Part shown: piece by piece, positions 26,102-33,821 of the stretch
Layout of the letters: every line of letters begins with the position of its first letter
How positions within the stretch are numbered: position 1 is the first letter of the stretch
Source: Olsenella profusa DSM 13989
GTDB lineage: Bacteria > Actinomycetota > Coriobacteriia > Coriobacteriales > Atopobiaceae
Assembly (NCBI RefSeq): GCF_030811115.1
Contig: NZ_JAUSQK010000001.1
Span: forward strand, 992,001-1,056,000
Reading direction: 5' to 3'
Length of the DNA: 64,000 nucleotides
Notes under the pieces: model-generated
What the model was told of the DNA's origin: nothing
Database searches by the model: none
Seen by the model: only the letters and a program-made list of their open reading frames with translations
Made by a program: the position numbers and the translations under genes

Positions 26102-26105
26102 GCCC

Positions 26106-26690
26106 TGTCAATATAATGGACAGAGGAATCTCAGATTTTTTTATGCGGTCTGCATTGCCTTCGGATCGTACGCAAGGCCTCTCTCGAGGCGCTCGAAGAA
26201 CTCCTGCATCACCTCTGCGAGCACGCGATCTCCTATGGACTTATGCGGGCGGAAGCGGTTGTAGTACGACTCGATAAACTCGTGTGCCTTGTGCTTGGTC
26301 GTGGATGCGTCCGAGAGGCGCTTATGGTGAGAGGCGCTTATGGTAGTACCATTCGTTCTTGAGCGTGGCGAAAAGCGATTCGGCGACCGCATTATCGTGG
26401 CAGCTTCCGGTTCTCCCCACGGAGAGCCTCACGTCGTGCGCGGCTGAGCAGGCGGCGAACTCTGAGCTCGTGTACTGGCTGCCTGGGCTGCTGTAGAATA
26501 TGGCCCCTCCAGCCACGTATCCGCGCGAATATGCCATCTTCAGGGCAAAGACGACAAGCCCTGCCCTCATGTTGTCCTGTATGCTTCAGCCCACCACCAT
26601 GCGCGTGCACAGATGGTGCGCGACGGCGAGATATATGAAGCCTGCCGTGGTCCTGAGATAGGTTGTATCGCCCACAAGCTTGGCTGTCGT
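26106..26690 (-). pseudogene. IS3-family orfB fragment
   Basis: The element end TGTCAATATAATGGACAG starts at 26106. The minus-strand coding fragment contains the end of an IS3 integrase core: TTYLRTTAGFIYLA (first Asp region), SSPGSQYTSSEFAA, CHDNAVAESLFATLKNE (catalytic Glu) and YYNRFRPHKSIG. Frameshifts lie near 26330 and 26575, including a 14-base tandem duplication (GAGGCGCTTATGGT repeated, 26315-26342). The 5' part is cut off by the IS21 terminus at 26691. Confidence 0.8.
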
Positions 26691-26979
26691 TGTGTTTGAT
26701 AGCATCCGAGCTGCGGGTTTGAGCAAGGATTTCTTTCGGGTCTGAGCACGAAGTGCTTTCGGTTTCGTGCACGGGCCGCGCCGACCGCGAGATGGCCGGA
26801 TATCGTCGATGCATCGGCAGTCGACGAAGGAGGCCGGAGAGGATGATCGGCGTGGAGAAGATAAGCGCGATACGCAGCCTGGGCAGGTCGGGCGAGTCGG
26901 TGGCGGGCATAGGCAGGCGCACCGGCGTGTCGGAGCCCACGGTGCGCAAGTACCTGCGGGAGGAGGACTTCTCGCCGAG
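26691..26979 (+). pseudogene. istA: IS21-like left end with istA 5' fragment
   Basis: Left terminus TGTGTTTGATAGC, then end repeats (TTTCTTTCGGGTCTGAGCAC) and an istA start at 26843. The 46 residues MIGVEKISAIRSLG...VSEPTVRKYLREEDFSPS match the IstA N-terminus at 6111. It is truncated at 26980 by another IS terminus. Bases 26691-26725 give the uninterrupted version of the sequence into which copy 1 of the 1,658-bp element inserted at 4321. Confidence 0.8.
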
Positions 26980-27008
26980 TGTATTCCGTAACATCTAAGT
27001 CGACGAAA
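26980..27008 (+). repeat. Orphan IS terminus, 29 nt, left of copy 4
   Basis: Begins TGTATTCCGTAACATC and ends TCGACGAAA directly at copy 4. It forms an imperfect inverted repeat (about 20 of 29 positions) with 28666-28694 on the other side. The parent element is otherwise absent. Confidence 0.65.
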
Positions 27009-28665
27009 GGGCCGGTACCGCTTTTCCGTACCTTGCTGCTAGGCTGCGAGGCCCAAGCTCTGCCTGTATTGTAGGGGGCTCATCGAGCCCAGCGAGCGCT
27101 TGATCCTCGTCTTGTTGTAACGCTCTATATAGGCGTCTATCCTCTCCTTGAGCTCATCCAACGTGACGCCCGCCCAGTCCCTGCCATAGAGCATCTCGAC
27201 CTTCATGGTGCCGAAAAAGCCCTCCATGCGGGAGTTGTCAGGGCTGCACCCCTTGCGCGACATGGAGCGCATGATGCCGGCCTTCTCGCAGATGGAGATC
27301 CACTCGGGCCAGCGGTAGTGGCAGCCGCAGTCCGAATGGATCACGAGATGGCGGCGCTCCTCGTCTGTCGTAGTGGCCAAAGCCGCCTTGAGCATGGAGT
27401 TGGCCATCTCGGCGTTGGGCGAGGTCGAGGTCGTCCAGCTTACGATGGCGCCGTCGAAGCAGTCCAAAACCGGGCTCAGATAGAGCTTGCCGGCCGGTAT
27501 CGAGAGCTGCGTGACGTCGGTGAGCCATAGGAAGTTGGGAAGTCCGGCTTCGAAGTCCTGGCAGACCTTGTTGCCGGGGTGTTCCGAGACCTCGCCCTTG
27601 TAGGAGCTGTAGGCCTTCCCGGGCTTTGCCTTGCCGTGCGCCTCGAGCTTCTCCTCAGCCATTATTCGCCCTATCCTGCGCTCGCCGATGACATGTCCTC
27701 GTGCCTCGAGCTCGTCGTGGATGCGGCGCCTTCCGTAGGCGCCGTCGTTGGCGTTGAAGACGGCGCAGACCAGCTCCCGCGCCCCGGCGTCCCTGTCCCC
27801 GGCGGCGATGGCCGAGAGTTGGTACTGGTGGCTCGATCGGGCCATGTCGAGCGCCGAGAGAAGCTCGCACAGCCTCCATTTGGGGCGCAGCGACTCAATC
27901 AGCAGAGTCTTCTCCCTGTTCGTGAGCTCGTTTGCCGGGTCGGCGCCCGTCCCTTTTCCCAGGATCTCGAGGGCGCCCTCCAGGATGTCGCGCTTGAGCT
28001 CGAGTTGGCGCAGCTCTTTCTCGAGTTCGGCCTTCCTGGCCTCGAGGGCATCTATTTCTGTCTGCGTGACGGGAGCCGCTCTGGCGGCTCCGGCGTCGGA
28101 CGCGCCATTTGAGACGGCGTTGCTTGTGTCGGGCATCGGGGGCTCCTTCTCAGGCAATAGCTCTCGCTTCCACTTGTAGAGGGTACAACGCGTGGAGCCG
28201 ACCTCGTCGGCGATCTGTTGCGCGCTTCCGGCTCGTCTGACAAGCGCTGTCACGGCTTTCTGCTTCTCTTCGAGAGTGAACGTCCTGGGCTCGGCTGTCC
28301 GCCTCTCGCCAGGTGCCAGCTCGTCTATCCACTCTCTGAGCTTTTGCGTACTTCCGGGGTATCCCAGCTCGCGTCTCGTATAGGCGTTGCAGCGGCCGTG
28401 CTCCAGATAGTGGTTGACGGCGGCCCGCCTTTGCCCTTCTGAGTAGCGTTCTAGGTTGCGCCCCCTGAGCGCGCCTCCGTTGTCCTGCCATTCCCGATAC
28501 CATCCTACAAGCTGTGCCCGGCTTGGATATCCCAACTCGCGTATCGTAGCCGTGGCTTTAAAACCATACTTGATATAGAGCTCGACCGCTCTTGTCCTCT
28601 GCTCAAGGGAGTACACGCCATCCTCCAAACATCATCGTTTGGTACGGATTTCCGGTACCGGCCCC
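27009..28665 (-). mobile_element. 1,658-bp IS3-type element, copy 4
   Basis: Same ends as copies 1-3 except that one G is missing from the left GGGG run (1,657 bp). Each side is bounded by a 29-nt orphan terminus (26980-27008 and 28666-28694). No 3-bp target duplication is present (aaa versus gtt), which fits loss of the intervening host element by recombination between two copies. Confidence 0.88.
27039..28628 (-). CDS. IS3-family transposase (copy 4)
   Basis: A 529-residue transposase identical to the other three copies: HTH repeats at about 5-45, 62-100 and 116-157, a coiled coil at 188-225, catalytic D371, D433 and E469. The frame is intact. Confidence 0.9.
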   Translation of the reverse strand: MEDGVYSLEQRTRAVELYIKYGFKATATIRELGYPSRAQLVGWYREWQDNGGALRGRNLERYSEGQRRAAVNHYLEHGRCNAYTRRELGYPGSTQKLREWIDELAPGERRTAEPRTFTLEEKQKAVTALVRRAGSAQQIADEVGSTRCTLYKWKRELLPEKEPPMPDTSNAVSNGASDAGAARAAPVTQTEIDALEARKAELEKELRQLELKRDILEGALEILGKGTGADPANELTNREKTLLIESLRPKWRLCELLSALDMARSSHQYQLSAIAAGDRDAGARELVCAVFNANDGAYGRRRIHDELEARGHVIGERRIGRIMAEEKLEAHGKAKPGKAYSSYKGEVSEHPGNKVCQDFEAGLPNFLWLTDVTQLSIPAGKLYLSPVLDCFDGAIVSWTTSTSPNAEMANSMLKAALATTTDEERRHLVIHSDCGCHYRWPEWISICEKAGIMRSMSRKGCSPDNSRMEGFFGTMKVEMLYGRDWAGVTLDELKERIDAYIERYNKTRIKRSLGSMSPLQYRQSLGLAA

Positions 28666-28694
28666 GTTTGTCGACTTTTACTTGACGGAACACA
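28666..28694 (-). repeat. Orphan IS terminus, 29 nt, right of copy 4
   Basis: On the minus strand it starts TGTGTTCCGTCAAG and ends TCGACAAAC at copy 4. It pairs with 26980-27008 as the other terminal repeat of a lost element. Confidence 0.65.
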
Positions 28695-28919
28695 GTCGCG
28701 GATGCCTCGACGGGGGAGTGGTCCGTCACGCCGAGGTTCCGGTCCATCGGGCGCTTCGCGGGCAACGGCCTCGCCGCCGCGCAGAGCGACGGGTAGCCCG
28801 CGGGCGGCGGGCGGGGTGTTGCCCCTCTCGATCATGTGGGTGTCTTTCTCCCGCAGGTGACTCACAAAACCGCACATATGTTCGTCGGCCTGTCAAGTGA
28901 GACATTTTTAGCAGAGCTC
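28695..28919. other. Non-coding stretch between copy 4 and the IS110 element
   Basis: About 225 GC-rich bases with no recognised gene. They contain one member of the dispersed GTGGGTGyCTTTCTCCCG repeat (28836-28853), also found at 30540 and 39620-39698. Confidence 0.4.
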
Positions 28920-28952
28920 GCCAGCCCCTAGATAGCTAAGCCAGGGGCTGGC
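28920..28952 (-). repeat. Perfect 10-bp hairpin in the 3' flank of the IS110 gene
   Basis: GCCAGCCCCT (28920-28929) pairs with AGGGGCTGGC (28943-28952) around a 13-nt loop. It lies about 290 bases past the transposase stop and could be a transcription terminator or part of the element's right end. No long T-run follows on the minus strand. Confidence 0.5.
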
Positions 28953-29243
28953 TTCCAAACCCTTTGGGCTCTCATCTTCCTGCGTGTCCTCATAGCGGAT
29001 AAAAAGATCTATCCAGCTTCGGATGCTTCACATGCGATCCACTCACATATTCGCGGGTCTTCGGTTATACACTGAGCCGCACTACGATGCTTTCGGTATA
29101 GATGGAGCCGCATGACCACCGCATAAGGTGATCTGTCAGGTCTCACACATGACCCCTTTGGCTGCGTGTGCGGTTTTCGCGGGTCATCTTCACGCATCGA
29201 TGATAAGAATGCTCGAAAGGATGTGGCTCTGTCAGTGGCAGGC

Positions 29244-30383
29244 CTAGGCCATGGAGCCTATCCCAGACTCCACCTTAAGCCCAATTACCCAAATCCAACA
29301 AGCAAGCTCGCGCACCACCGCCACTCTTGCGACGTTGGGATGTTTGCCTGAATCAACAAGCTCGTCAAAGCGGGACTTGAGACGTCTGTTGGCCTTACGG
29401 GCAAGTCGCCCAATCTCAGGCGACACCCCACACGTACGCACATGCCTCTTGGTATAGTCCTTCCTTCTGCAGATGGATGCAGGACCCTCAATAAGCAAGC
29501 GGCGCAGAAGGGTCGGCCCTTCCCTGGGGATGTGCCCGGGGCTGCATCTTGGGCCACCTGAGCGATCGGTTGCAGAACATCCTATCCACCGAGAGACCTT
29601 CCTGCCTGAGCTAAAGCGAGAAAGGCTCCCAAACTCGGCTGCCGCAGGAAGAGCAGTGGCACTGCCTATACCCAAGGGCAAAGAAATCGCATCAACATAA
29701 GGTGCCCAGCGCAAAGACTGACGGAGTCCCTCTACACTCTCTTTGAAGGCAGCACGGCTCTCTTCTAAGGCGCAGAGCCCTCCAGGCATGAGTTTCGGTG
29801 TGAGACTTGCGCCCTCACATCCCAGATCACAGCTTGCGACCCAGGCTCTGTAGGTCGCAGTATGAGTTGACTTCAATCTTCCTGAGGAGGTCCTCTCGTT
29901 CCAAACGCAGCCATGTCTAAGAAGAAAGGCTGCTATCCTGCGCCTCCGTGAGCTTACAAGAGTAGCCGGGGATGTGTACGCTCTCACGAGGTCACGTGCC
30001 CCTTCGGTCTCACGATCAGGAATCCAGACGTAGGAAATGTCACTTGCGGGACTGGGCATCTCTCTCAAGAGTATCGATGCGTCATTGCGATCGTTTTTGT
30101 GCCGGTTGTTCTTCGGGGACTTAGGAATGCTTGTTGCCGCAGCAATGTCACAGCTGAAGCCTGCAGCCTTCAGTGTGCGAGCAAGCTCATGGCCCGTACA
30201 GCCCGACTCGTACGCAAGGCGCACGGGCTGAGGTAGCTTCCCCAGCCACTCAAGAAGGTCCAAGACCATAGTAGAGCCACGAAGGCAGTGCTCCTTTACC
30301 TCTCCCGAAGTGACAACAGGCGCCTTGCACACGATACTCCTGGCGTGAACGTCCATTCCTACCTGCGTGGTATGCTCCCTCAT
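29244..30383 (-). CDS. IS110-family transposase
   Basis: A 379-residue DEDD-type recombinase. The N-terminal RuvC-like domain shows VGMDVHARSI (first Asp), LAYESGCTGHEL (Glu) and KNDRNDASILL (paired Asp). The C-terminal Transposase_20 region with its catalytic Ser would be about residues 230-340 (ISLPLGIGSATALPAAAEFG, FSSGRKVSRWIGCSA). The frame is complete. IS110 enzymes are guided to target and donor DNA by a bridge RNA from a non-coding end of the element; the candidate region here is upstream (30384-30539) or downstream (28953-29243). Confidence 0.85.
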   Translation of the reverse strand: MREHTTQVGMDVHARSIVCKAPVVTSGEVKEHCLRGSTMVLDLLEWLGKLPQPVRLAYESGCTGHELARTLKAAGFSCDIAAATSIPKSPKNNRHKNDRNDASILLREMPSPASDISYVWIPDRETEGARDLVRAYTSPATLVSSRRRRIAAFLLRHGCVWNERTSSGRLKSTHTATYRAWVASCDLGCEGASLTPKLMPGGLCALEESRAAFKESVEGLRQSLRWAPYVDAISLPLGIGSATALPAAAEFGSLSRFSSGRKVSRWIGCSATDRSGGPRCSPGHIPREGPTLLRRLLIEGPASICRRKDYTKRHVRTCGVSPEIGRLARKANRRLKSRFDELVDSGKHPNVARVAVVRELACWIWVIGLKVESGIGSMA

Positions 30384-30539
30384 GAAGGCCCCCTTTCTTC
30401 TCTTTGTGACCCTGGCTGAGGTTTGATGGTCTCATGCTGGCTCACGACTCAGGAGACAAGGGGGCTGTCTTGCTTTGGAGGAGACAGCCCACCAGCCTCT
30501 AAGCCGATGAACATATCGTCAGGTCACGAGAGACCAAAT
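30384..30539 (-). ncRNA. Candidate IS110 bridge-RNA region
   Basis: This 156-nt non-coding stretch immediately 5' of the IS110 transposase holds a strong stem: GGGCTGTCT (30462-30470) pairs perfectly with AGACAGCCC (30482-30490) around an 11-nt loop. In IS110-group elements the bridge RNA is encoded at this end. Loop-to-target matching could not be tested because the element's exact ends were not resolved. The call rests on position and one strong hairpin. Confidence 0.35.
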
Positions 30540-30580
30540 CGGGAGAAAAGCACCCACACGCAGCGATTGGCACCCACAGC
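30540..30580 (+). repeat. Dispersed CACCCACA repeat, partial
   Basis: CGGGAGAAAAGCACCCACAC followed by CGCAGCGATTGGCACCCACA. The same two-part unit occurs at 39679-39717 (CGGGAGAAAGGCACCCACAC, CGCAGCGAAAGGCACCCACA), and a single arm occurs at 28836-28853. Confidence 0.6.
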
Positions 30581-30658
30581 GCCGGGGGACATCCATGCCA
30601 CACCGCTCGACATGTCGTCCGGGCTTCGCTCCTCTACCTGCCTGATGCATGGACGGGC

Positions 30659-31006
30659 GTGGCCGATGGTACCGTGAAGTCCCACCTGGAGGTCTTTGGC
30701 GGTGCGGAACCCATCAGTCGCAGTGACTGGGATCGGATGTTCCAGGATGCCGACCAGCGCTACAACGATGCCTCCCACGCTGCCGAGCGGTATAGACGGG
30801 ACGGCAAGGAGCATGAGGCGAAAATCGAGGATGGGTTTGCCGAAAGCGCCGAGGGGGAACGCAGCGCAGCGCAGGACATGCTCAATGGGATCGATGAGTA
30901 TGTTGCGGCAACGGATGGGGCCTATAGCCAGGTGAACGAGATTCAGGCAGCCCTTGAACTCCTCAGGACCCCCCACCCTCAGGATGTCTCCCCCCTCGGC
31001 ACGACG
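30659..31006 (+). pseudogene. Truncated coiled-coil protein gene
   Basis: From GTG 30659 the frame encodes a helical segment (SDWDRMFQDADQRYNDASHA, then AYSQVNEIQAALELL) with coiled-coil character. After about residue 105 it runs on to a stop at 31261, antisense to the end of the ABC permease gene, so the true C-terminus is lost. Size and helical pattern resemble the small partner proteins of the LXG-like cassettes at 3151 and 35940. It may be the relic of a third cassette, but this is weak inference. Confidence 0.35.
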
Positions 31007-32911
31007 CTAGTCCTGTGGGCGGATGAAGGCCCTCACCTGGTTGCTGAAGCGGGCGTTCAGCACGGCGAAGAGCACGACCTCCAAGGCGAGCAGTGGTACC
31101 ATGGTCGCGGTCATGCGCACGAAGATGTGTGCGCTCGCCGACCCGATGCTGATGAGGAACGCCATCGCGAAGCCCGTCAGCACGACCGCGAAGCCTATCG
31201 GCAGCGAGAACAGCACCTGGAGCTGGCGCTTTTGGATGCGCAGCACCTGCGCGACGGATAGCCCCATGCGGTTCAGGTTGCGCATGACGGGCAGGCTCTC
31301 GCGCACGTCGGAGAGCAGCCTGAAGTAGATGAGGCTGATCGATGCCACGATGAAGATGACCGAGAGCATGAGCGCGATGTAGGTGTTCATCTCGTAGGCG
31401 TATTCCTGCAGGACGATGGTCTCGATGCGGGGGATGAAGAGGAAGTTGTCCCCGTTGGCGAGTCCCACCCCGATGGTCTCGCGCACGCTCTCGCATGCCG
31501 CGCGCACCTCCTGCGCCTGGCCCTCGTCGTCCACGTCGAAGGTGAAGACTCGCACGTTCACGAACCTACCCGCATCGTGCAGTCGCTGCCAGTCGGCATC
31601 GGTCACGACGTAGCTGCCGAAGCGCTTCGCGTTGTCGAGCACGGGTGCGGACGTGCCGATGACCTCGAACGATCGACCTTCCGGCCCCTCGACCGAGCCC
31701 TCGTGCTCGGACGCTCCGGAGATGCTGACCGCCTGGCCGTCCTCGATCGAGAGCGTCGCGCCCGACTGCCGCTCGTACGCGCTCTGGGCGATGAACTTGG
31801 TCCCGAAGATGGTCTTCTCAGCCTGCAGCATGTCGTAGGAGTCTTCCGCATACGCTACGCCATTCGCATCGAGCTGCGATTCGATCTCGTCGATGTCCGA
31901 TGCCTCGCGCACGTTGTCGCCGTACGAGAAGTACCCTATCGCGAAGGGAATGTCCTGTGTGATGTCCGCACGCACCGTCGTGACGAGCGCGAGCGAGACG
32001 ATGATGGCGCTGAACGACATCGCGAGCATGACGGTTGACACGAACATCGTCATGACCGATCCCCTGAGCCTGTCGCGCAGGCCGGAGACCCAGATGGCGT
32101 TGCCGTTCTCCAGGTAGTAGCGCGAACGTGCGACTCGTGCGAGCGCGAGGAACGAGAACTGGCGGTACACGAGGAAGAGCCCGGTAAGCGTGCTCGCGAT
32201 GATGAACCAGGGAATGACGCTCGCGAGCACGTCGTAGGGGTTCAGGAACATGCGCACGGGCGGGATGACACCAAACAAGCAGGTGCCACAACCGCAGGCG
32301 AGCAGGATGATGCCCAGGATGGCAAGGGGCTTCGAGAAGCGCATGTCGCGGCTCTCGTCAGCCTTGGCGGCGAGCAGCTCGACGATGGGGCGCTTGCATA
32401 TCCCACGCGCCTGCATCGCGCTCGCCACGAGGAAGATGACGGCGAACGTGACGGCGGTCTGTACGATGGACGTTGCCGGGAACTGGTACGCGACGTCCTC
32501 CACGCGGATGATGCGCGCCATCAGCATGACCATGAGATGCCCGAAGACGAGCCCGATGACGAGGCCTGCGGCGATGGCGCTTGCGCCGATCAGAAGGCTC
32601 TCGAGCACGATGGACAGCTCAACCTGGCGCCTCTTCATGCCCATCGTGAGCAGAGCCCCGTACAGGCGGCGCTTGCGCTTCAGGAAGGCGCTCAGAGAGA
32701 GCCCTAGGAACCCGAGCGAATACACGGAGATGAAGGAAATCGCGAGACGCATGATGTCCTGCACGCTCTCGCTCTGCGCGAGCTGGGGATGGTTCATGTT
32801 GGCCGAGAACACGAAGAAGACCACGACCGAGAACACGCTGCTCAGCCAGAACGCGACGTAGCTCTCCTTGTCGCGCAGGACGTTGTTGAGGGCGAATCTG
32901 AAGAAGCTCAT
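31007..32911 (-). CDS. BceB-like ABC transporter permease
   Basis: A 634-residue FtsX-family permease with ten hydrophobic helices: one near residue 20, groups at about 50-75, 105-180, 195-300, and a C-terminal group at about 520-630. A large extracellular domain of about 200 residues lies between helices 7 and 8. That arrangement is typical of Bce-type permeases, where the domain binds antimicrobial peptides or lipid II-cycle intermediates. It lies one base downstream of its ATPase gene and beside a BceS-like kinase and BceR-like regulator. Confidence 0.88.
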   Translation of the reverse strand: MSFFRFALNNVLRDKESYVAFWLSSVFSVVVFFVFSANMNHPQLAQSESVQDIMRLAISFISVYSLGFLGLSLSAFLKRKRRLYGALLTMGMKRRQVELSIVLESLLIGASAIAAGLVIGLVFGHLMVMLMARIIRVEDVAYQFPATSIVQTAVTFAVIFLVASAMQARGICKRPIVELLAAKADESRDMRFSKPLAILGIILLACGCGTCLFGVIPPVRMFLNPYDVLASVIPWFIIASTLTGLFLVYRQFSFLALARVARSRYYLENGNAIWVSGLRDRLRGSVMTMFVSTVMLAMSFSAIIVSLALVTTVRADITQDIPFAIGYFSYGDNVREASDIDEIESQLDANGVAYAEDSYDMLQAEKTIFGTKFIAQSAYERQSGATLSIEDGQAVSISGASEHEGSVEGPEGRSFEVIGTSAPVLDNAKRFGSYVVTDADWQRLHDAGRFVNVRVFTFDVDDEGQAQEVRAACESVRETIGVGLANGDNFLFIPRIETIVLQEYAYEMNTYIALMLSVIFIVASISLIYFRLLSDVRESLPVMRNLNRMGLSVAQVLRIQKRQLQVLFSLPIGFAVVLTGFAMAFLISIGSASAHIFVRMTATMVPLLALEVVLFAVLNARFSNQVRAFIRPQD

Positions 32912-32912
32912 C

Positions 32913-33656
32913 TCACTTCGCCCCCATGAACTTGAGGACGTTCAGGATCTCGTCATAGAACGCCTGCCTGTCACCTTCGCGGTACAGCTCCTCCAGGATG
33001 CGGCCATCCTTGATGAAGATGGCGCGCGTGCAGAAGCATGCGGTCTTGGCATCGTGCGTGACGACGATGGTGGAGGTGCCACGCGATGCGTTGAGGTCCG
33101 CGAAGATGTGCATGACGCTCTCGGCAGCAGCCGAGTCGAGGTTGCCCGTGGGCTCGTCGGCCAGGAGGAGGTGCGGGTTGTGGATGATGGCGCGGGCGAT
33201 GGCGGCGCGCTGGGCCTGGCCTCCCGACACCTCGTACGTCCGCTTGTCGAGGACCTCCCCTATGCCAAGGCTCTTGGCGATGCTCTCTGCCACGGTATTC
33301 ATGCGTGCGGGCGGGATGCGGCGCATCATGAGCGGGAGCATGATGTTCTCGCGGATGGTCAGCGTGTCCACCAGGTTGAAGTCCTGGAAGACGAAGCCGA
33401 GCTCGTTGCGGCGGAACTCGGCGGCCTCGGACTCGCTCAGATGCGAGATGTCGCGTCCGCCGATGCGGATCTCGCCCGAGCTGAGCGGGAGGATGCCGGA
33501 TATGAGGTTGAGCAGCGTGGACTTCCCCGATCCCGAGGCGCCCATGATGGCGATGAACTCGCCCTCCTCCATCCTCATGGACAGGTCGTTCACGGCACGC
33601 ACCTGCACGTTGGTGCCGTATATCTTGCTTGCATGGTCAATGGTGAGGATCGTCAT
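32913..33656 (-). CDS. BceA-like ABC transporter ATPase
   Basis: A 247-residue ATPase. Start at 33656 (MTILTIDHASKIYG) is supported by GGGAGACC upstream. Walker A is GASGSGKST, the signature is VSGGQAQRAAIARA, and Walker B is LLLADEPTGNLDS, all of the MacB/BceA type. It powers the permease encoded immediately downstream. Confidence 0.92.
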   Translation of the reverse strand: MTILTIDHASKIYGTNVQVRAVNDLSMRMEEGEFIAIMGASGSGKSTLLNLISGILPLSSGEIRIGGRDISHLSESEAAEFRRNELGFVFQDFNLVDTLTIRENIMLPLMMRRIPPARMNTVAESIAKSLGIGEVLDKRTYEVSGGQAQRAAIARAIIHNPHLLLADEPTGNLDSAAAESVMHIFADLNASRGTSTIVVTHDAKTACFCTRAIFIKDGRILEELYREGDRQAFYDEILNVLKFMGAK

Positions 33657-33745
33657 GATTGGTCTCCCTTCTGATCCGATGCAAGAAGCGTACGGAACGG
33701 GACGTGGCGCTGCCATCGAATGACGTGACAAAAGATGACGGGTCC

Positions 33746-33773
33746 TGTCACCTTTACGATGTCACCTTTACGG
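33746..33773 (-). promoter_or_regulatory. Tandem 14-bp repeat, candidate response-regulator operator
   Basis: Two abutting copies of TGTCACCTTTACGR (33746-33759, 33760-33773) lie in the gap between the kinase gene and the ATPase gene, about 90 bases upstream of the ATPase start. OmpR-type regulators bind direct repeats of this kind. Such a site would let the system induce its own transporter, as in Bce modules. Confidence 0.4.
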
Positions 33774-33821
33774 CTGCCGATGCGACGGCATGACAGCGAC
33801 CTCGCGCGCACCCAAGGGCCG

